64,000 nucleotides of DNA from the NCBI RefSeq assembly GCF_009831215.1, contig NZ_WUTW01000001.1, positions 1,569,423 through 1,633,422 on the forward strand, read 5' to 3'. Source of the DNA: Actinomadura rayongensis (GTDB taxonomy: Bacteria > Actinomycetota > Actinomycetes > Streptosporangiales > Streptosporangiaceae). Within the stretch, counting starts at the first letter, position 1. Each line of letters opens with the position of its first letter. The position numbers and the translations under genes are program-made. A model generated the notes under the pieces. It had not been told where the DNA came from and did not search any database. It saw only the letters and a program-made list of their open reading frames with translations. This document shows, piece after piece, positions 18,454-27,397 of this stretch.

Positions 18454-19842
18454 TCAGCCGTGCACGTGCAATGGCTTGCCGGCGAGAGCCAGGTGTGCCT
18501 CGCCGACCGCTTCGGACTGGGTCGGATGGGGATGGATCAGCGAGGCGACCTCGCTCGGCAGGGCTTCCCAGTTGTAGATGAGCTGCCCTTCCGCGATGAG
18601 TTCGCCGACACGTGCCCCGACCATGTGCACGCCGAGGACGGGACCGTCCACGGCCGCGACGACCTTGACCTCGCCCTGCGTCCCGAGGATCTTGCTCCGG
18701 GGGTTGCCGGCGAGGTCATAGGCCACCTCGTTGATCTCGTGTCCGCGCTCCCGCGCCGCCCGGGTGGTGAGTCCCACCGAGGCGACCTCGGGGTCGGAGT
18801 AGGTGATGCGCGGCACGCCGTCGTAGTCGATCGGACGCGGGCTGAGCCCGCCGAGCCGTTCGGCCACGAGGATGCCCTCGGCGAAGCCGACGTGCGCGAG
18901 CTGCGGCGTCGGGACGAGGTCCCCGACGGCCGAGATGGTGGGGACGTTCGTCCGGCAGAACTCGTCCACGGTGACGAAGCCGCGGTCGGTCGCGACGCCC
19001 GCCGTCTCCAGGCCGATTCCGGCGGAGAGGGGCGCGCGGCCGATCGCGACGAGGAGCAGTTCGGCGTCGAGCGCGGTGCCGTCCTCCAGCGCGACGGAGA
19101 CGCCGCCGGGGGTGGGCTTGACGCCGGAGACCTTCGTCCCGAGGTGGAAGCCGATGCCGCGCTTGCGGAAGGCGCGTTCCAACCGCTTGGACGACGATTC
19201 TTCTTCCAGCGGGAGCAGGTGGGGCAGGGCCTCGACGATCGTGACGTCCGCGCCGAACGACTTCCAGACGCTGGCGAACTCGACGCCGATGACGCCGCCG
19301 CCGAGCACGATCACCGACGCCGGGATCCGGCCGAGGCGCAGCGCGTGGTCGCTGGAGACGACCCGCTCGCCGTCGATCGTGAGGCCCGGCAGGGAGCGCG
19401 GCTCGGACCCGGTGGCGAGGACGATGTGCCCTGCGGTGAGGGTGCGGTCGCCGTCGGCCCCCGTCACCCGGACGGTCGTGGGCCCGGTGAGGGTCCCGGT
19501 GCCGGCGACGACGTCGATGCCCCGGCTCTTGATCAGCCCGGTGAGGCCCTTGACGGTGCTGGAGACGACCTTGTCCTTGTAGGCGTGCACGGCCGCGATG
19601 TCGACGCCCTCGAACACGGCCTTCACGCCCACGGCGGCGGCCTCGCGCGTCTGGTCGGCGACCTCGGCGGCGTGCAGCAGCGCCTTGGTCGGGATGCAGC
19701 CGCGGTTCAGGCACGTCCCGCCGAGCGCGTCGCGCTCCACCAAGGCCACGGAACGCCCGAGTTCGGCCGCGCGCAGCGCGCACGCGTACCCGCCGCTGCC
19801 GCCGCCCAGGACCACGATGTCGTAGGCGCCGCCGTCCACCAC
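18454..19842 (-). CDS. lpdA: dihydrolipoamide dehydrogenase (E3)
   Basis: 462 residues. The FAD-binding GGGSGG is at 13-18, and the redox disulfide is C44/C49 in GGTCLNRGC. The NAD-binding VLGGGVIGVEFA lies at mid-protein, and the C-terminal HPHPTQSEA holds the active-site histidine. It reoxidises lipoyl groups of E2. GAGGGGGT stands seven bases before the GTG start. Only 36 bases separate it from the E2 gene, so the two are one operon. Confidence 0.96.
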   Translation of the reverse strand: MVDGGAYDIVVLGGGSGGYACALRAAELGRSVALVERDALGGTCLNRGCIPTKALLHAAEVADQTREAAAVGVKAVFEGVDIAAVHAYKDKVVSSTVKGLTGLIKSRGIDVVAGTGTLTGPTTVRVTGADGDRTLTAGHIVLATGSEPRSLPGLTIDGERVVSSDHALRLGRIPASVIVLGGGVIGVEFASVWKSFGADVTIVEALPHLLPLEEESSSKRLERAFRKRGIGFHLGTKVSGVKPTPGGVSVALEDGTALDAELLLVAIGRAPLSAGIGLETAGVATDRGFVTVDEFCRTNVPTISAVGDLVPTPQLAHVGFAEGILVAERLGGLSPRPIDYDGVPRITYSDPEVASVGLTTRAARERGHEINEVAYDLAGNPRSKILGTQGEVKVVAAVDGPVLGVHMVGARVGELIAEGQLIYNWEALPSEVASLIHPHPTQSEAVGEAHLALAGKPLHVHG

Positions 19843-19943
19843 CGAGCAGACCCCCTCAGTTTCTCCCGGTATCCGCGCTCAACCTATGGGCTCGGAACCC
19901 CGTGCGGGACCGGAAACGTCGCACGGGGCACCCGCCGGGGCCC

Positions 19944-21431
19944 TCAGAGGATTCCGGCGGCCACGTCCTCGGCGATCTGTACCAACGTACGCGTCGCGGC
20001 GCCGGTGCCGCCCTTCGGGGTGTACCCGTAGGGCTCGCCCTTGTGGAACGACGGCCCGGCGATGTCCAGGTGCGCCCAGCGGACGCCGTCCGGCACGAAC
20101 TCCTTGAGGAACACGCCCGCGACCAGCATCCCGCCCCAGCGCTCGCCGCTGATGTTGGCGAGGTCGGCGACGGGGGAGTCCAGGCCCTTGCGCAGCTCGG
20201 CCGGGAGCGGCATGCCCCACGCCGCCTCGCCCGCGCGGCCCGCGGCGGCCACGACGCCCTCGCGGACGGCGTCGTCGTTGGCCATGACGCCCGTCGTGCG
20301 GGTGCCGAGCGCGACGAGCTGCGCGCCGGTGAGCGTGGCGACGTCCACGATGAGGTCGGGGTCGTCCTCGGCGGCGCGGACGAGCGCGTCGGCCAGCACG
20401 AGGCGGCCCTCGGCGTCGGTGTTGAGCACCTCGACCGTGGTGCCGCCGTAGATCGTGAGGACGTCCGAGGGCCGCTGCGCGGTGCCGCTCGGCATGTTCT
20501 CGGCCATCGCCATGTAGCCGACGACGTTCACGGCGGGCTTGAGCGCCGCGATGGCCGCGAGCGCGCCGAGCACCGCGCCCGCGCCGCCCATGTCGGACTT
20601 CATCCAGTCCATGCCCTCGGCGGGCTTGAGCGACAGGCCGCCGGAGTCGAACGTGATGCCCTTGCCGACGAGCGCGAGCGTCCGCGTCGCGCCGGGGGCG
20701 GTGTAGGCGAGCCGGACGAGCCGGGGCGGGTTCGCCGAGCCCTGCCCGACGCCGGTGATGCCGCCGAAGCCGCCCTCGGCGAGTTCCCGCTCGTCCAGGA
20801 TCTCGGCGGCCAGGCCCGTCTCGGCGGCGATCTCGGCGGCCTTGCGGGCGAAGTCGTCGGGGGACAGGTGGGACGGCGGGGTGTTGACCAGGTCCCGCAC
20901 GAGCGCCACCGACCGTCCGAGGACCCGGGCGCGCTCGACGGACGCCGCGTGGTCCGCGTCGCCCGCGACGACGATCTCGGCGACGGGGTCCTTGGTCTCG
21001 CCCGTCCGGAACGTCGTGAACGCGTAGGCGCCGAGCAGCGCGCCGGTCGCGACGGCCTCGGTCTCGGCCGCGCCGCTCGCGGGCAGCGCGACGAGGACGC
21101 GCCGGACGCCCGCCAGCGACCGCACGGCCGCGCCCGCCGCGCGCCGCAGCGCCTCGGCGTCGGGATCGGCGCCGAGGCCCGCCGCCACGACGAGCCGCGC
21201 CGGGACGGCGCCGAGCGTCGGCAGCCGGGTCAGCTCCCCGGCCTTGCCGGTGGCGCCGAGGGCGGTGAGGCCCGCGGCGAGCCGGCCGCCGAGCGCCGCG
21301 TCGAGGGCGTCCGCCGCCGGATGCCCGGCGGGCCGCGCCGCGTCCGGCGCGTCGCCGGGGGTGACGCCGATCACGATCGCGTCGACGTCGAGGTCGGCCG
21401 AAGCTTCGCTGTCAAGGCTGATGCTGGTCAC
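19944..21431 (-). CDS. pepA: leucyl aminopeptidase (M17, PepA)
   Basis: 495 residues from a GTG at 21431. The family signature NTDAEGRL is at 337-344, with the metal lysine and aspartates in LVGKGITFDSGG and SDMGGAG before it. These bind two metals in the hexameric cytosolic aminopeptidase. The N-terminal domain is the variable substrate-control part. There is no ribosome site; TAACAT eight bases upstream makes a leaderless start likely. In mycobacteria the homologue (PepB) also lies near this locus. Confidence 0.95.
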   Translation of the reverse strand: MTSISLDSEASADLDVDAIVIGVTPGDAPDAARPAGHPAADALDAALGGRLAAGLTALGATGKAGELTRLPTLGAVPARLVVAAGLGADPDAEALRRAAGAAVRSLAGVRRVLVALPASGAAETEAVATGALLGAYAFTTFRTGETKDPVAEIVVAGDADHAASVERARVLGRSVALVRDLVNTPPSHLSPDDFARKAAEIAAETGLAAEILDERELAEGGFGGITGVGQGSANPPRLVRLAYTAPGATRTLALVGKGITFDSGGLSLKPAEGMDWMKSDMGGAGAVLGALAAIAALKPAVNVVGYMAMAENMPSGTAQRPSDVLTIYGGTTVEVLNTDAEGRLVLADALVRAAEDDPDLIVDVATLTGAQLVALGTRTTGVMANDDAVREGVVAAAGRAGEAAWGMPLPAELRKGLDSPVADLANISGERWGGMLVAGVFLKEFVPDGVRWAHLDIAGPSFHKGEPYGYTPKGGTGAATRTLVQIAEDVAAGIL

Positions 21432-21439
21432 GTGGGTTG

Positions 21440-21445
21440 ATGTTA
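21440..21445 (-). promoter_or_regulatory. -10 hexamer of pepA (leaderless)
   Basis: TAACAT ends eight bases before the GTG at 21431. Confidence 0.4.
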
Positions 21446-21478
21446 GTCCCACCCGGCGTCCCGTTTCGCCCTCGGGGA

Positions 21479-22231
21479 TCAAGGTCCGCCCGCGGCCTGC
21501 GTCACGAGGGCGACGGTCGCGGCGATCTCCACGAGCGCGCCGAGGACGTCGCCGGTGACGCCGCCGAGCCGCCGCCGGGCGTGCGCGAGGACGGCCAGCG
21601 CCGCGCCCACCGCCGCGACGACCGCGAGCGCGGCGTGGACCGGACGGCCCGCGACGAGCCCGGTCGCGACCGCCGCGGCGAGGACGGCGCCGGACACGGC
21701 GAGCGCGGCGCGGGTGCGGACCGTCCCGGCGACGAGCGCGCCGAGCCCGCCCGGCCGCGCCGACGGGACGGCCGTCCGGCACGCCCACGGCAGCGCAAGC
21801 CGTCCCGCGACGGCCGCGACGAGCGCCGCGACGGCCGGATGCGGGGCCGACGCCAGCGCCGCCGTCTGCGCGCCGAGCGTGAGGACCAGCGTCACGACGC
21901 CGAACGGCCCGATGTCGGACCGCTTCATGATCGCCAGCGCCTCGGGGGCCGGCTTGGCGCTGCCGAGTCCGTCGGCGAGGTCGGCGAGACCGTCCAGATG
22001 CAGCGCGCGGGTGAGCGCGGCCGACGCGGCGACCGCGAGCACGGCGCCCAGCAGCCGCGACAGTCCCGCCAGTTCGGCGACCAGCAGGACCAGCGCCGCG
22101 CCCCCGCCGACGATCAGCCCGACGAGCGGCGCGAACAGCATCGCGGCCCGGGCGGCGTCCCGGTCGACCCGCCCCGCCCGCACCGGGACGACCGTCAGCA
22201 ACGTCACCGCCAACCGCAACCCACTGCTCAC
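21479..22231 (-). CDS. cobS: adenosylcobinamide-GDP ribazoletransferase (cobalamin synthase)
   Basis: 250 residues with about six hydrophobic segments. The CobS motif HLDGLADLADGLG and the acidic KRSDIGPFGV are in place, marking the metal-binding active site of this membrane enzyme. It joins adenosylcobinamide-GDP with ribazole (phosphate) in the last steps of B12 assembly. The GTG start overlaps the cobU stop by four bases (GTGA), so the two are translationally coupled. Other cob genes are not in the window. Confidence 0.92.
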   Translation of the reverse strand: MSSGLRLAVTLLTVVPVRAGRVDRDAARAAMLFAPLVGLIVGGGAALVLLVAELAGLSRLLGAVLAVAASAALTRALHLDGLADLADGLGSAKPAPEALAIMKRSDIGPFGVVTLVLTLGAQTAALASAPHPAVAALVAAVAGRLALPWACRTAVPSARPGGLGALVAGTVRTRAALAVSGAVLAAAVATGLVAGRPVHAALAVVAAVGAALAVLAHARRRLGGVTGDVLGALVEIAATVALVTQAAGGP

Positions 22232-23175
22232 GGCAACTCCAGGACGCGGCCCGCGACGACCAGGGCGACGTCCTCGGACGCGTCGGCCAGCCGCCGGTTC
22301 AGGGCGCCGAGCAGGTCGCGGAAGGCCCGTCCGGACGCGGTCGCGGGCACCACCGACAGGCCCACCTCGTCGCTGACCACGATCACCCGCGCGGCCGTGT
22401 CCCGCCAGGCCGCGACCAGTTCGTCCACGCGGGGGGCGGCGGCGGGGGCGGGGTCGTCCCAGGCGTCCGCCGCGTCTATCGCGCCGGTCAGCCAGGAGCC
22501 GAGGCCGTCCACGAGCACCGCGCCCCGCGCCGACCGCAGGACGGCCGCGACGTCGCCGGTCTCGACGGTCGTCCACCAGGACGGGCGGCGCTCGCGGTGC
22601 GCGGCGATCCGCGCGGCCCACTCGGGGTCGTCGGCGCCGGTGCGGCCGGTCGCGACGTAGGTGACGTCCGGCGCGGCGGCGAGGCGCAGCTCCGCCTCCG
22701 CCGACTTGCCCGACCGGGCGCCGCCGAGCAGCAGCGTCCGGTGCGGCGCGGGCGCGGGGTCCAGCCAGTGCCGCAGGCGGCGGTCCAGCTCGGCGGGGGA
22801 GCGCGTCCGGTGGTCGCGGTGGACGGCCAGGACCCGCGTCGCCGCCGTCACCGCGCCCGTCCGGCGCAGCAGCCCGAGGTGGTCGGGACGGTCCGCCAGA
22901 TCGAGCAGGACGGCCCCGTAGACCGTCCCCGGCGACGGCTCGGGCACCGCGCCGGGACCGGCGGCGACGAGCAGCACCCCGCCACCGGGGGCGCCCGCCT
23001 CGAACCCGCCGGGCACAGCGCGGCGCGGCAGATCGTCCAGCGGCACGCCGTCCACCAGCACGTTCAGCAGCGCGCGCGCCGCGCCGGACGTCCGCAGCGC
23101 CGCGCACGACGCGCAGCGGCAGCCCGCCGCCGGCCACCCGCCGGGGGCGGCGTCCCCCAGAACCTCGATTCGCAT
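22228..23175 (-). CDS. cobU: adenosylcobinamide kinase/guanylyltransferase with N-terminal extra domain
   Basis: 315 residues from ATG 23175. The C-terminal ~180 residues are CobU: P-loop LLLGGARSGKSAEAEL, YVATGRTGADDPEWAARIAAHRERR, and VLVDGLGSWLTG. The first ~130 residues are an added domain starting MRIEVLGDAAPGGWPAAGCRCASC. That opening resembles the metallo-beta-lactamase-like module fused to CobU in other actinomycetes. Here the HxHxDH metal motif is not visible, so the domain may be catalytically dead. CobU phosphorylates adenosylcobinamide and adds GMP from GTP. Confidence 0.9.
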   Translation of the reverse strand: MRIEVLGDAAPGGWPAAGCRCASCAALRTSGAARALLNVLVDGVPLDDLPRRAVPGGFEAGAPGGGVLLVAAGPGAVPEPSPGTVYGAVLLDLADRPDHLGLLRRTGAVTAATRVLAVHRDHRTRSPAELDRRLRHWLDPAPAPHRTLLLGGARSGKSAEAELRLAAAPDVTYVATGRTGADDPEWAARIAAHRERRPSWWTTVETGDVAAVLRSARGAVLVDGLGSWLTGAIDAADAWDDPAPAAAPRVDELVAAWRDTAARVIVVSDEVGLSVVPATASGRAFRDLLGALNRRLADASEDVALVVAGRVLELP

Positions 23176-23267
23176 GGTGATCAGAGACTCTAGGCGGGTG
23201 CGCCCGCCCGGCGGACGAACGGTTAGTCTCACCGCGACGGGGTGGCGGATCGAGCGGAGGCGGCGGG

Positions 23268-23462
23268 ATGGCCTGGAGCTGGAAGCTGGAGAAGGCGGAC
23301 GGGCAGGACGCCGGGGCGGCGGAGGAGACGTTCCCGACCCGGTCCGACGCCGAGTCGTGGCTCGGGGAGAACTGGCGCGACCTGCGGGCGGACGGCGTGG
23401 AGCGGGTCGTGCTGCTGGACGACGGCGCGGCCGTCTACACGATGTCCCTGGACGAGGCCTGA
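23268..23462 (+). CDS. small conserved actinobacterial protein, function unknown
   Basis: 64 residues: MAWSWKLEKADGQ, then an acidic alpha/beta pattern ending VVLLDDGAAVYTMSLDEA. No membrane segment or catalytic motif. Similar 60-70-residue proteins are common in actinomycetes, from memory, without known role. The reading frame has strong third-position GC and a typical composition. It lies between the divergent cobU and convergent aldo/keto reductase genes. Confidence 0.7.
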   Translation: MAWSWKLEKADGQDAGAAEETFPTRSDAESWLGENWRDLRADGVERVVLLDDGAAVYTMSLDEA

Positions 23463-23516
23463 GCCCCGGCCGGGCGGCGCGTCCGCCCGGCCGGAGCGGT
23501 CCAGATCAGGGCCGGG

Positions 23517-24518
23517 TCAGGGCCGCTGACGCGGGCTGACCGTCTTGGCGGGGTCGCGGATCACGACGTCGCCGAGGATCTCGTCGATGCGGGCGAGGAC
23601 GTCGGCGTCCAGCTTCACCCCGGCCGCGCGCACGTTGTCGCGGACCTGCTCGGGACGCGACGCGCCGACGATCGCCGCCGACACGTTCGGGTTCTGGAGC
23701 GTCCACGCCACCGCGAGCTGCGCCATCGTCAGCCCGAGGTCGGCCGCGACGGGCTTGAGGTCCTGCACGCGCGTGAGCAGTTCGTCGTCCAGCATCTGGC
23801 GGATGAAGGTCGCGCCGCCGTTCTCGTCGGTGGCCCGCGACCCGGCGGGCGGCGGCTGCCCCGGCAGGTACTTGCCGGTCAGGACGCCCTGCGCGATGGG
23901 CGACCACACGATCTGCCCGATGCCCTCCCGCTCGCACAGCGGGACGACCTCGTCCTCGATCACCCGCCACAGCATCGAGTACTGCGGCTGGCTGGAGACG
24001 ATCCGGTCGAAGCCCATCTCGTCGGCGATCTTCAGCGCCCGCTCGATCTCCTCGGCCCGCCACTCCGAGACGCCGACGTACAGCACCTTGCCCTGCCGGA
24101 CGAGGTCGTCGAAGGCGCGCAGGGTCTCTTCGAGGGGGGTCTCGTGGTCGAACCGGTGCGCCTGGTAGAGGTCCACGTAGTCGGTGCGCAGCCGCCGCAG
24201 GGACCCGTGGATCGACTCGAAGATGTGCTTGCGCGACAGCCCCCGGTCGTTCGGGCCGGGGCCGGTCGGCCAGTACACCTTGGTGAAGATCTCCAGGCCC
24301 TCGCGCCGCTGCCCGTCGAGCGCCCGGCCGAGGACCTCCTCCGCGCGGGTGCCCGCGTACACGTCGGCCGTGTCGAACGTCGTGATGCCCTCGTCGAGGG
24401 CCGCCGCGACGCACGCGCGCGCGGCGTCCTCCTCGACCTGTGAGCCGTGGGTGAGCCAGTTGCCGTAGGCGATCTCGCTGATCTTGAGGCCGCTGCGGCC
24501 CAGGTGTCGGAACTCCAT
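23517..24518 (-). CDS. aldo/keto reductase (voltage-gated K+ channel beta-like subgroup)
   Basis: 333 residues from the ATG at 24518. The catalytic tetrad regions are present: FDTADVYAGTRAEEVLG (Asp, Tyr), TKVYW (Lys) and YQAHRFD (His). The NADPH site SSQPQYSMLWR and the late SRPEQVRDN are also there. This matches the AKR family whose members reduce aldehydes with NADPH. The physiological substrate is unknown. TAGGGT seven bases upstream of the ATG suggests a leaderless message. Confidence 0.92.
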   Translation of the reverse strand: MEFRHLGRSGLKISEIAYGNWLTHGSQVEEDAARACVAAALDEGITTFDTADVYAGTRAEEVLGRALDGQRREGLEIFTKVYWPTGPGPNDRGLSRKHIFESIHGSLRRLRTDYVDLYQAHRFDHETPLEETLRAFDDLVRQGKVLYVGVSEWRAEEIERALKIADEMGFDRIVSSQPQYSMLWRVIEDEVVPLCEREGIGQIVWSPIAQGVLTGKYLPGQPPPAGSRATDENGGATFIRQMLDDELLTRVQDLKPVAADLGLTMAQLAVAWTLQNPNVSAAIVGASRPEQVRDNVRAAGVKLDADVLARIDEILGDVVIRDPAKTVSPRQRP

Positions 24519-24525
24519 GGACCGC

Positions 24526-24531
24526 ACCCTA
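24526..24531 (-). promoter_or_regulatory. -10 hexamer of the aldo/keto reductase gene (leaderless)
   Basis: TAGGGT ends seven bases before the ATG at 24518. Confidence 0.55.
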
Positions 24532-24549
24532 GAACTCCGGCGCGGGACG

Positions 24550-25128
24550 TCAGGCGGCGGGACGCTCCCCGAGCTTCACCTGCGGCGGCGGCTGGCGCAG
24601 CCGCCGGATCTGCATCGCGCGCAGCGCCGCGTACATGCCGACGCCGCGGGTGCTCTCGTTCGGGAAGCGCTGCGCCGCGAGCCGCTTGACGCCCACGTTC
24701 AGCACGAAGCCCTCGACGAAGACCGCGAGCAGCAGCACCGGCGGCGCGAACAGCCCGAACAGCCGCGCCGCCGGGATCGGCAGCAGGCTGAGGACGACGA
24801 TCGCGAACAGCACGTACATCAGGTACGAGCCGATCGTCCGCCGGGAGTCCACGTAGTCGCGGGCGAGGCGCCGCACCGGGCCCTTGTCGCGCTTGAGGAG
24901 GTACTTCTCCTCACCGCGCGCCATGCCCTCGCGCATGCGGGAGCGTTCGGCGGCCTGCCGCTCGCGGACGCGCTTGTACGCCTCCTTGCGGTCGGCGGGC
25001 GGCGCGGTGATGGGCTGGAGCCGCTTCTTCTGCGCTTCCGACCGCTTGGGCGTGGGGCGCCCCTTGCCTCCCGGCTTTGCTACCTGAGGAGGATCTTCGG
25101 GGGCTTCCTGGGTACGACGTCCGAACAC
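24550..25128 (-). CDS. DUF3043 membrane protein
   Basis: 192 residues from the GTG at 25128; an open frame upstream lacks any start signal. It opens with FGRRTQEAPEDPPQ, has a long highly charged region (KRSEAQKKRLQP, REGMARGEEKYLLKRDKGPVRRLARDYVDSRR), then two hydrophobic helices at about 105-150 and a basic tail. This is the DUF3043 family of actinobacteria, with unknown function. It is divergent from the psp operon, and TAGGCT seven bases before the GTG gives a leaderless start. Confidence 0.85.
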   Translation of the reverse strand: MFGRRTQEAPEDPPQVAKPGGKGRPTPKRSEAQKKRLQPITAPPADRKEAYKRVRERQAAERSRMREGMARGEEKYLLKRDKGPVRRLARDYVDSRRTIGSYLMYVLFAIVVLSLLPIPAARLFGLFAPPVLLLAVFVEGFVLNVGVKRLAAQRFPNESTRGVGMYAALRAMQIRRLRQPPPQVKLGERPAA

Positions 25129-25135
25129 GAGGATC

Positions 25136-25141
25136 AGCCTA
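25136..25141 (-). promoter_or_regulatory. -10 hexamer of the DUF3043 gene (leaderless)
   Basis: TAGGCT ends seven bases before the GTG at 25128. Confidence 0.5.
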
Positions 25142-25168
25142 CCGGCTGCGAACTCCGTGACCGCCTCG

Positions 25169-25186
25169 CGCGTTAACGCGTAGGGT
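25169..25186 (+). promoter_or_regulatory. pspA promoter -10 with a palindrome on its upstream side
   Basis: TAGGGT at 25181-25186 is the -10. The perfect 12-bp palindrome CGCGTTAACGCG at 25169-25180 abuts it, in the -35/-10 spacer where a repressor could sit. A leader of about 65 bases follows, containing a 7-bp hairpin (GCCCAGT 25213-25219 with ACTGGGC 25225-25231). Confidence 0.45.
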
Positions 25187-25259
25187 GATAGAAGCCCAGC
25201 AGTGGCCATTGAGCCCAGTTTGCGACTGGGCAGCACACGAAGGGACCGGCGCCGGCGCG

Positions 25260-26063
25260 ATGAGCGTGATGAAGAGAATGTCGATGATCTTCAAGTCCAA
25301 GGCCAACAAGGCCCTGGACCGCATGGAGGATCCGCGCGAGACACTGGACTACTCCTACCAGCGCCAGCTTGAGATGCTCCAGAAGGTCCGCCGGGGCGTC
25401 GCCGACGTGGCCACCTCCCGCAAGCGGCTGGAACTGCAGATCAACCAGCTCGAACAGCAGCAGAACAAGCTGACCGAGCAGGGCAAGAAGGCGCTCCAGG
25501 TCGGCCGCGAGGACCTCGCCCGCGAGGCGCTGACGCGCCGCGCCGGCCTGGACTCCCAGCTCGGCGACCTGCGGGCCCAGTACCAGCAGCTCCAGGGCGA
25601 GGAGGAGAAGCTGACCCTCGCCTCGCAGCGGCTGCAGGCCAAGGTCGACTCCTTCCGCACCCGCAAGGAGACGATCAAGGCCACCTACACGGCGGCCGAG
25701 GCGCAGACCAAGATCAACGAGGCGTTCACCGGCATCTCCGAGGAGATGGGCGACGTCGGCCTCGCGATCCAGCGCGCCGAGGAGAAGACCGAGAACATGA
25801 AGGCCCGCGCCGGGGCCATCGACGAACTGCTGGAATCCGGCGCCCTGGAGGACTTCTCCGGCCCGCGCGACGACATCCAGGCCGAGCTGGACCGCATGGG
25901 CTCGGGCCCCGGCGTCGACCTGGAGCTGGAGCGGTTGAAGGCCGAGCTCGGCCAGGCGCCCGCGCCCAAGCAGCTCAACCCCGGTCAGCAGCAGGCCCCG
26001 GGCCAGCAGGCGGCGTCGCCGCAGCAGGTGCAGTGGCCGCAGCAGCCCGGGGGTGGGCAGTGA
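25260..26063 (+). CDS. pspA: PspA/IM30 family membrane-stress protein
   Basis: 267 residues, nearly all predicted coiled coil. It starts MSVMKRMSMIFKSKANKALDRMEDPRE, an amphipathic membrane-binding helix, and continues with Gln/Glu/Lys-rich heptads (RLELQINQLEQQQNKL). The last ~30 residues are a Pro/Gln/Gly-rich tail. PspA-family proteins assemble into ESCRT-III-like rods that shield damaged inner membrane. The stop overlaps the next start (GTGA), and the set pspA-pspAA-htpX-pspAB is a recognised actinobacterial arrangement. Confidence 0.92.
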   Translation: MSVMKRMSMIFKSKANKALDRMEDPRETLDYSYQRQLEMLQKVRRGVADVATSRKRLELQINQLEQQQNKLTEQGKKALQVGREDLAREALTRRAGLDSQLGDLRAQYQQLQGEEEKLTLASQRLQAKVDSFRTRKETIKATYTAAEAQTKINEAFTGISEEMGDVGLAIQRAEEKTENMKARAGAIDELLESGALEDFSGPRDDIQAELDRMGSGPGVDLELERLKAELGQAPAPKQLNPGQQQAPGQQAASPQQVQWPQQPGGGQ

Positions 26064-26338
26064 TCGTCCGGATCATGGGCGAGGGGCAGCTCGACGTCGC
26101 CGACGGCGACCTCGCGGCGCTCAACGCGCTGGACGACCGCCTCGAGGCCGCCATCGACAGCGGCGACGAGTCGACCTTCCGCACGGCGCTGAAAGAACTG
26201 CTGGAGAACGTCCGGACGGTCGGCAAGCCGCTGCCGCCCGACAGCCTGGAGCCGTCGGAGCTGATCCTCCCGCCGGTGGACGCCGCCATCGACGAGGTGC
26301 GGCAGATGCTCGGCGACGAGGGACTGATCCCGGACTGA
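26060..26338 (+). CDS. pspAA: PspA-associated protein PspAA
   Basis: 92 residues from the GTG at 26060, which overlaps the pspA stop by four bases. MIVRIMGEGQLDVADGDLAALNALDDRLEAAI is the usual opening pattern of the small PspAA domain, followed by an acidic C-terminus. PspAA is known only as a partner domain coded beside PspA. It is probably a regulator or assembly factor of PspA, but no mechanism can be read here. Confidence 0.82.
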   Translation: MIVRIMGEGQLDVADGDLAALNALDDRLEAAIDSGDESTFRTALKELLENVRTVGKPLPPDSLEPSELILPPVDAAIDEVRQMLGDEGLIPD

Positions 26339-26478
26339 ACCGGGGACCCGCCGGCCCCGCGCCGGCGGAACGACGCGGCCCGCGCGGTCGCCGGGACGCC
26401 CGTCGTCCCGGCGCGCGGCAGGCCGCGGGCGGCCCCCGTCCCACGCGGACGCGGGGACCGCGAAAGGGGGGATGAGGG

Positions 26479-27396
26479 ATGGCACGGACCCGCTACGCGC
26501 CGGACCGCGGGCTCACGTCCCGCATGCTGGTGACGATGTTCCTGCTGGGGCTGGTGTACGTCGCGTTCGTCGGCGCCTTCTTCGTGCTGGTGCCGAAGTG
26601 GGGCGTGATCGCGCTGGTCGTCGCCGCCGTGTTCCTGTTCGCGCAGTACTTCCTCAGCGACAAGCTGACGATCTTCGCGATGCACGGCCGCGTGGTGACG
26701 CCGGAGGAGGCGCCCGAGCTGCACGGCGTGATCGACCGCATCTGCGCGCTGTCGGACGCGCCCAAGCCCCGCGTGGCCGTCGCCGACACCGACGTGCCGA
26801 ACGCGTTCGCGACCGGGCGCAACCAGAAGAAGGCCGTCGTCTGCGTGACGACCGGGCTGCTGCGGCGGCTCGACCCGGTGGAGCTGGAGGGCGTCCTCGC
26901 GCACGAGATGGCGCACGTCGCGCACCGGGACGTGGCCGTCATGACGATCGCGTCGTTCCTCGGCGTCTGCGCCGGGCTGCTGACCCGGTTCGGCCTGGAG
27001 GCCGGGCTGTGGGGCGGCTTCAACCGGCGCGACAACGACCAGAACACCGGGCTGATCCTGCTCGCGGTCGTCGCCGTCAGCGCGGTGGCGTACGCGATCA
27101 GCTTCGTCCTGACCCGCGCGCTGTCGCGGTACCGGGAGCTGTCGGCCGACCGGGCGGCGGCGCTGCTGACCGGCCGCCCGTCCGCGCTGGCGAGCGCGCT
27201 GACCAAGGTGACCGGCGAGATGGCGCGGATCCCGAGCCGCGACCTGCGCTCGGCCGAGCCGTTCAACGCGTTCTTCTTCGCCCCGGCGTTCAGCAAGGGC
27301 GCCAGCGTCGCGACGCTGTTCTCCACGCACCCGTCGCTGGAGAAGCGGCTCGCGCAACTGCAGAAGATCTCGGGCCAGCTCGGCCGAGGGGAGTGA
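26479..27396 (+). CDS. htpX: HtpX-like membrane zinc metalloprotease (M48)
   Basis: 305 residues. Two N-terminal hydrophobic helices (about 17-60) precede the protease core. The zinc motif HEMAH is at 142-146 and the third ligand is E220 in SRYRELSADR. A further hydrophobic pair lies around 155-210. HtpX enzymes degrade misfolded membrane proteins during envelope stress. The position between pspAA and pspAB, 140 bases downstream of pspAA, supports that role. Confidence 0.92.
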   Translation: MARTRYAPDRGLTSRMLVTMFLLGLVYVAFVGAFFVLVPKWGVIALVVAAVFLFAQYFLSDKLTIFAMHGRVVTPEEAPELHGVIDRICALSDAPKPRVAVADTDVPNAFATGRNQKKAVVCVTTGLLRRLDPVELEGVLAHEMAHVAHRDVAVMTIASFLGVCAGLLTRFGLEAGLWGGFNRRDNDQNTGLILLAVVAVSAVAYAISFVLTRALSRYRELSADRAAALLTGRPSALASALTKVTGEMARIPSRDLRSAEPFNAFFFAPAFSKGASVATLFSTHPSLEKRLAQLQKISGQLGRGE

Positions 27397-27397
27397 C

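Noticed and set aside
16693-20031. 1112-codon plus-strand frame opposite E2 and lpdA
   Set aside because: Shadow of the minus-strand genes; low-complexity translation, no start signal.
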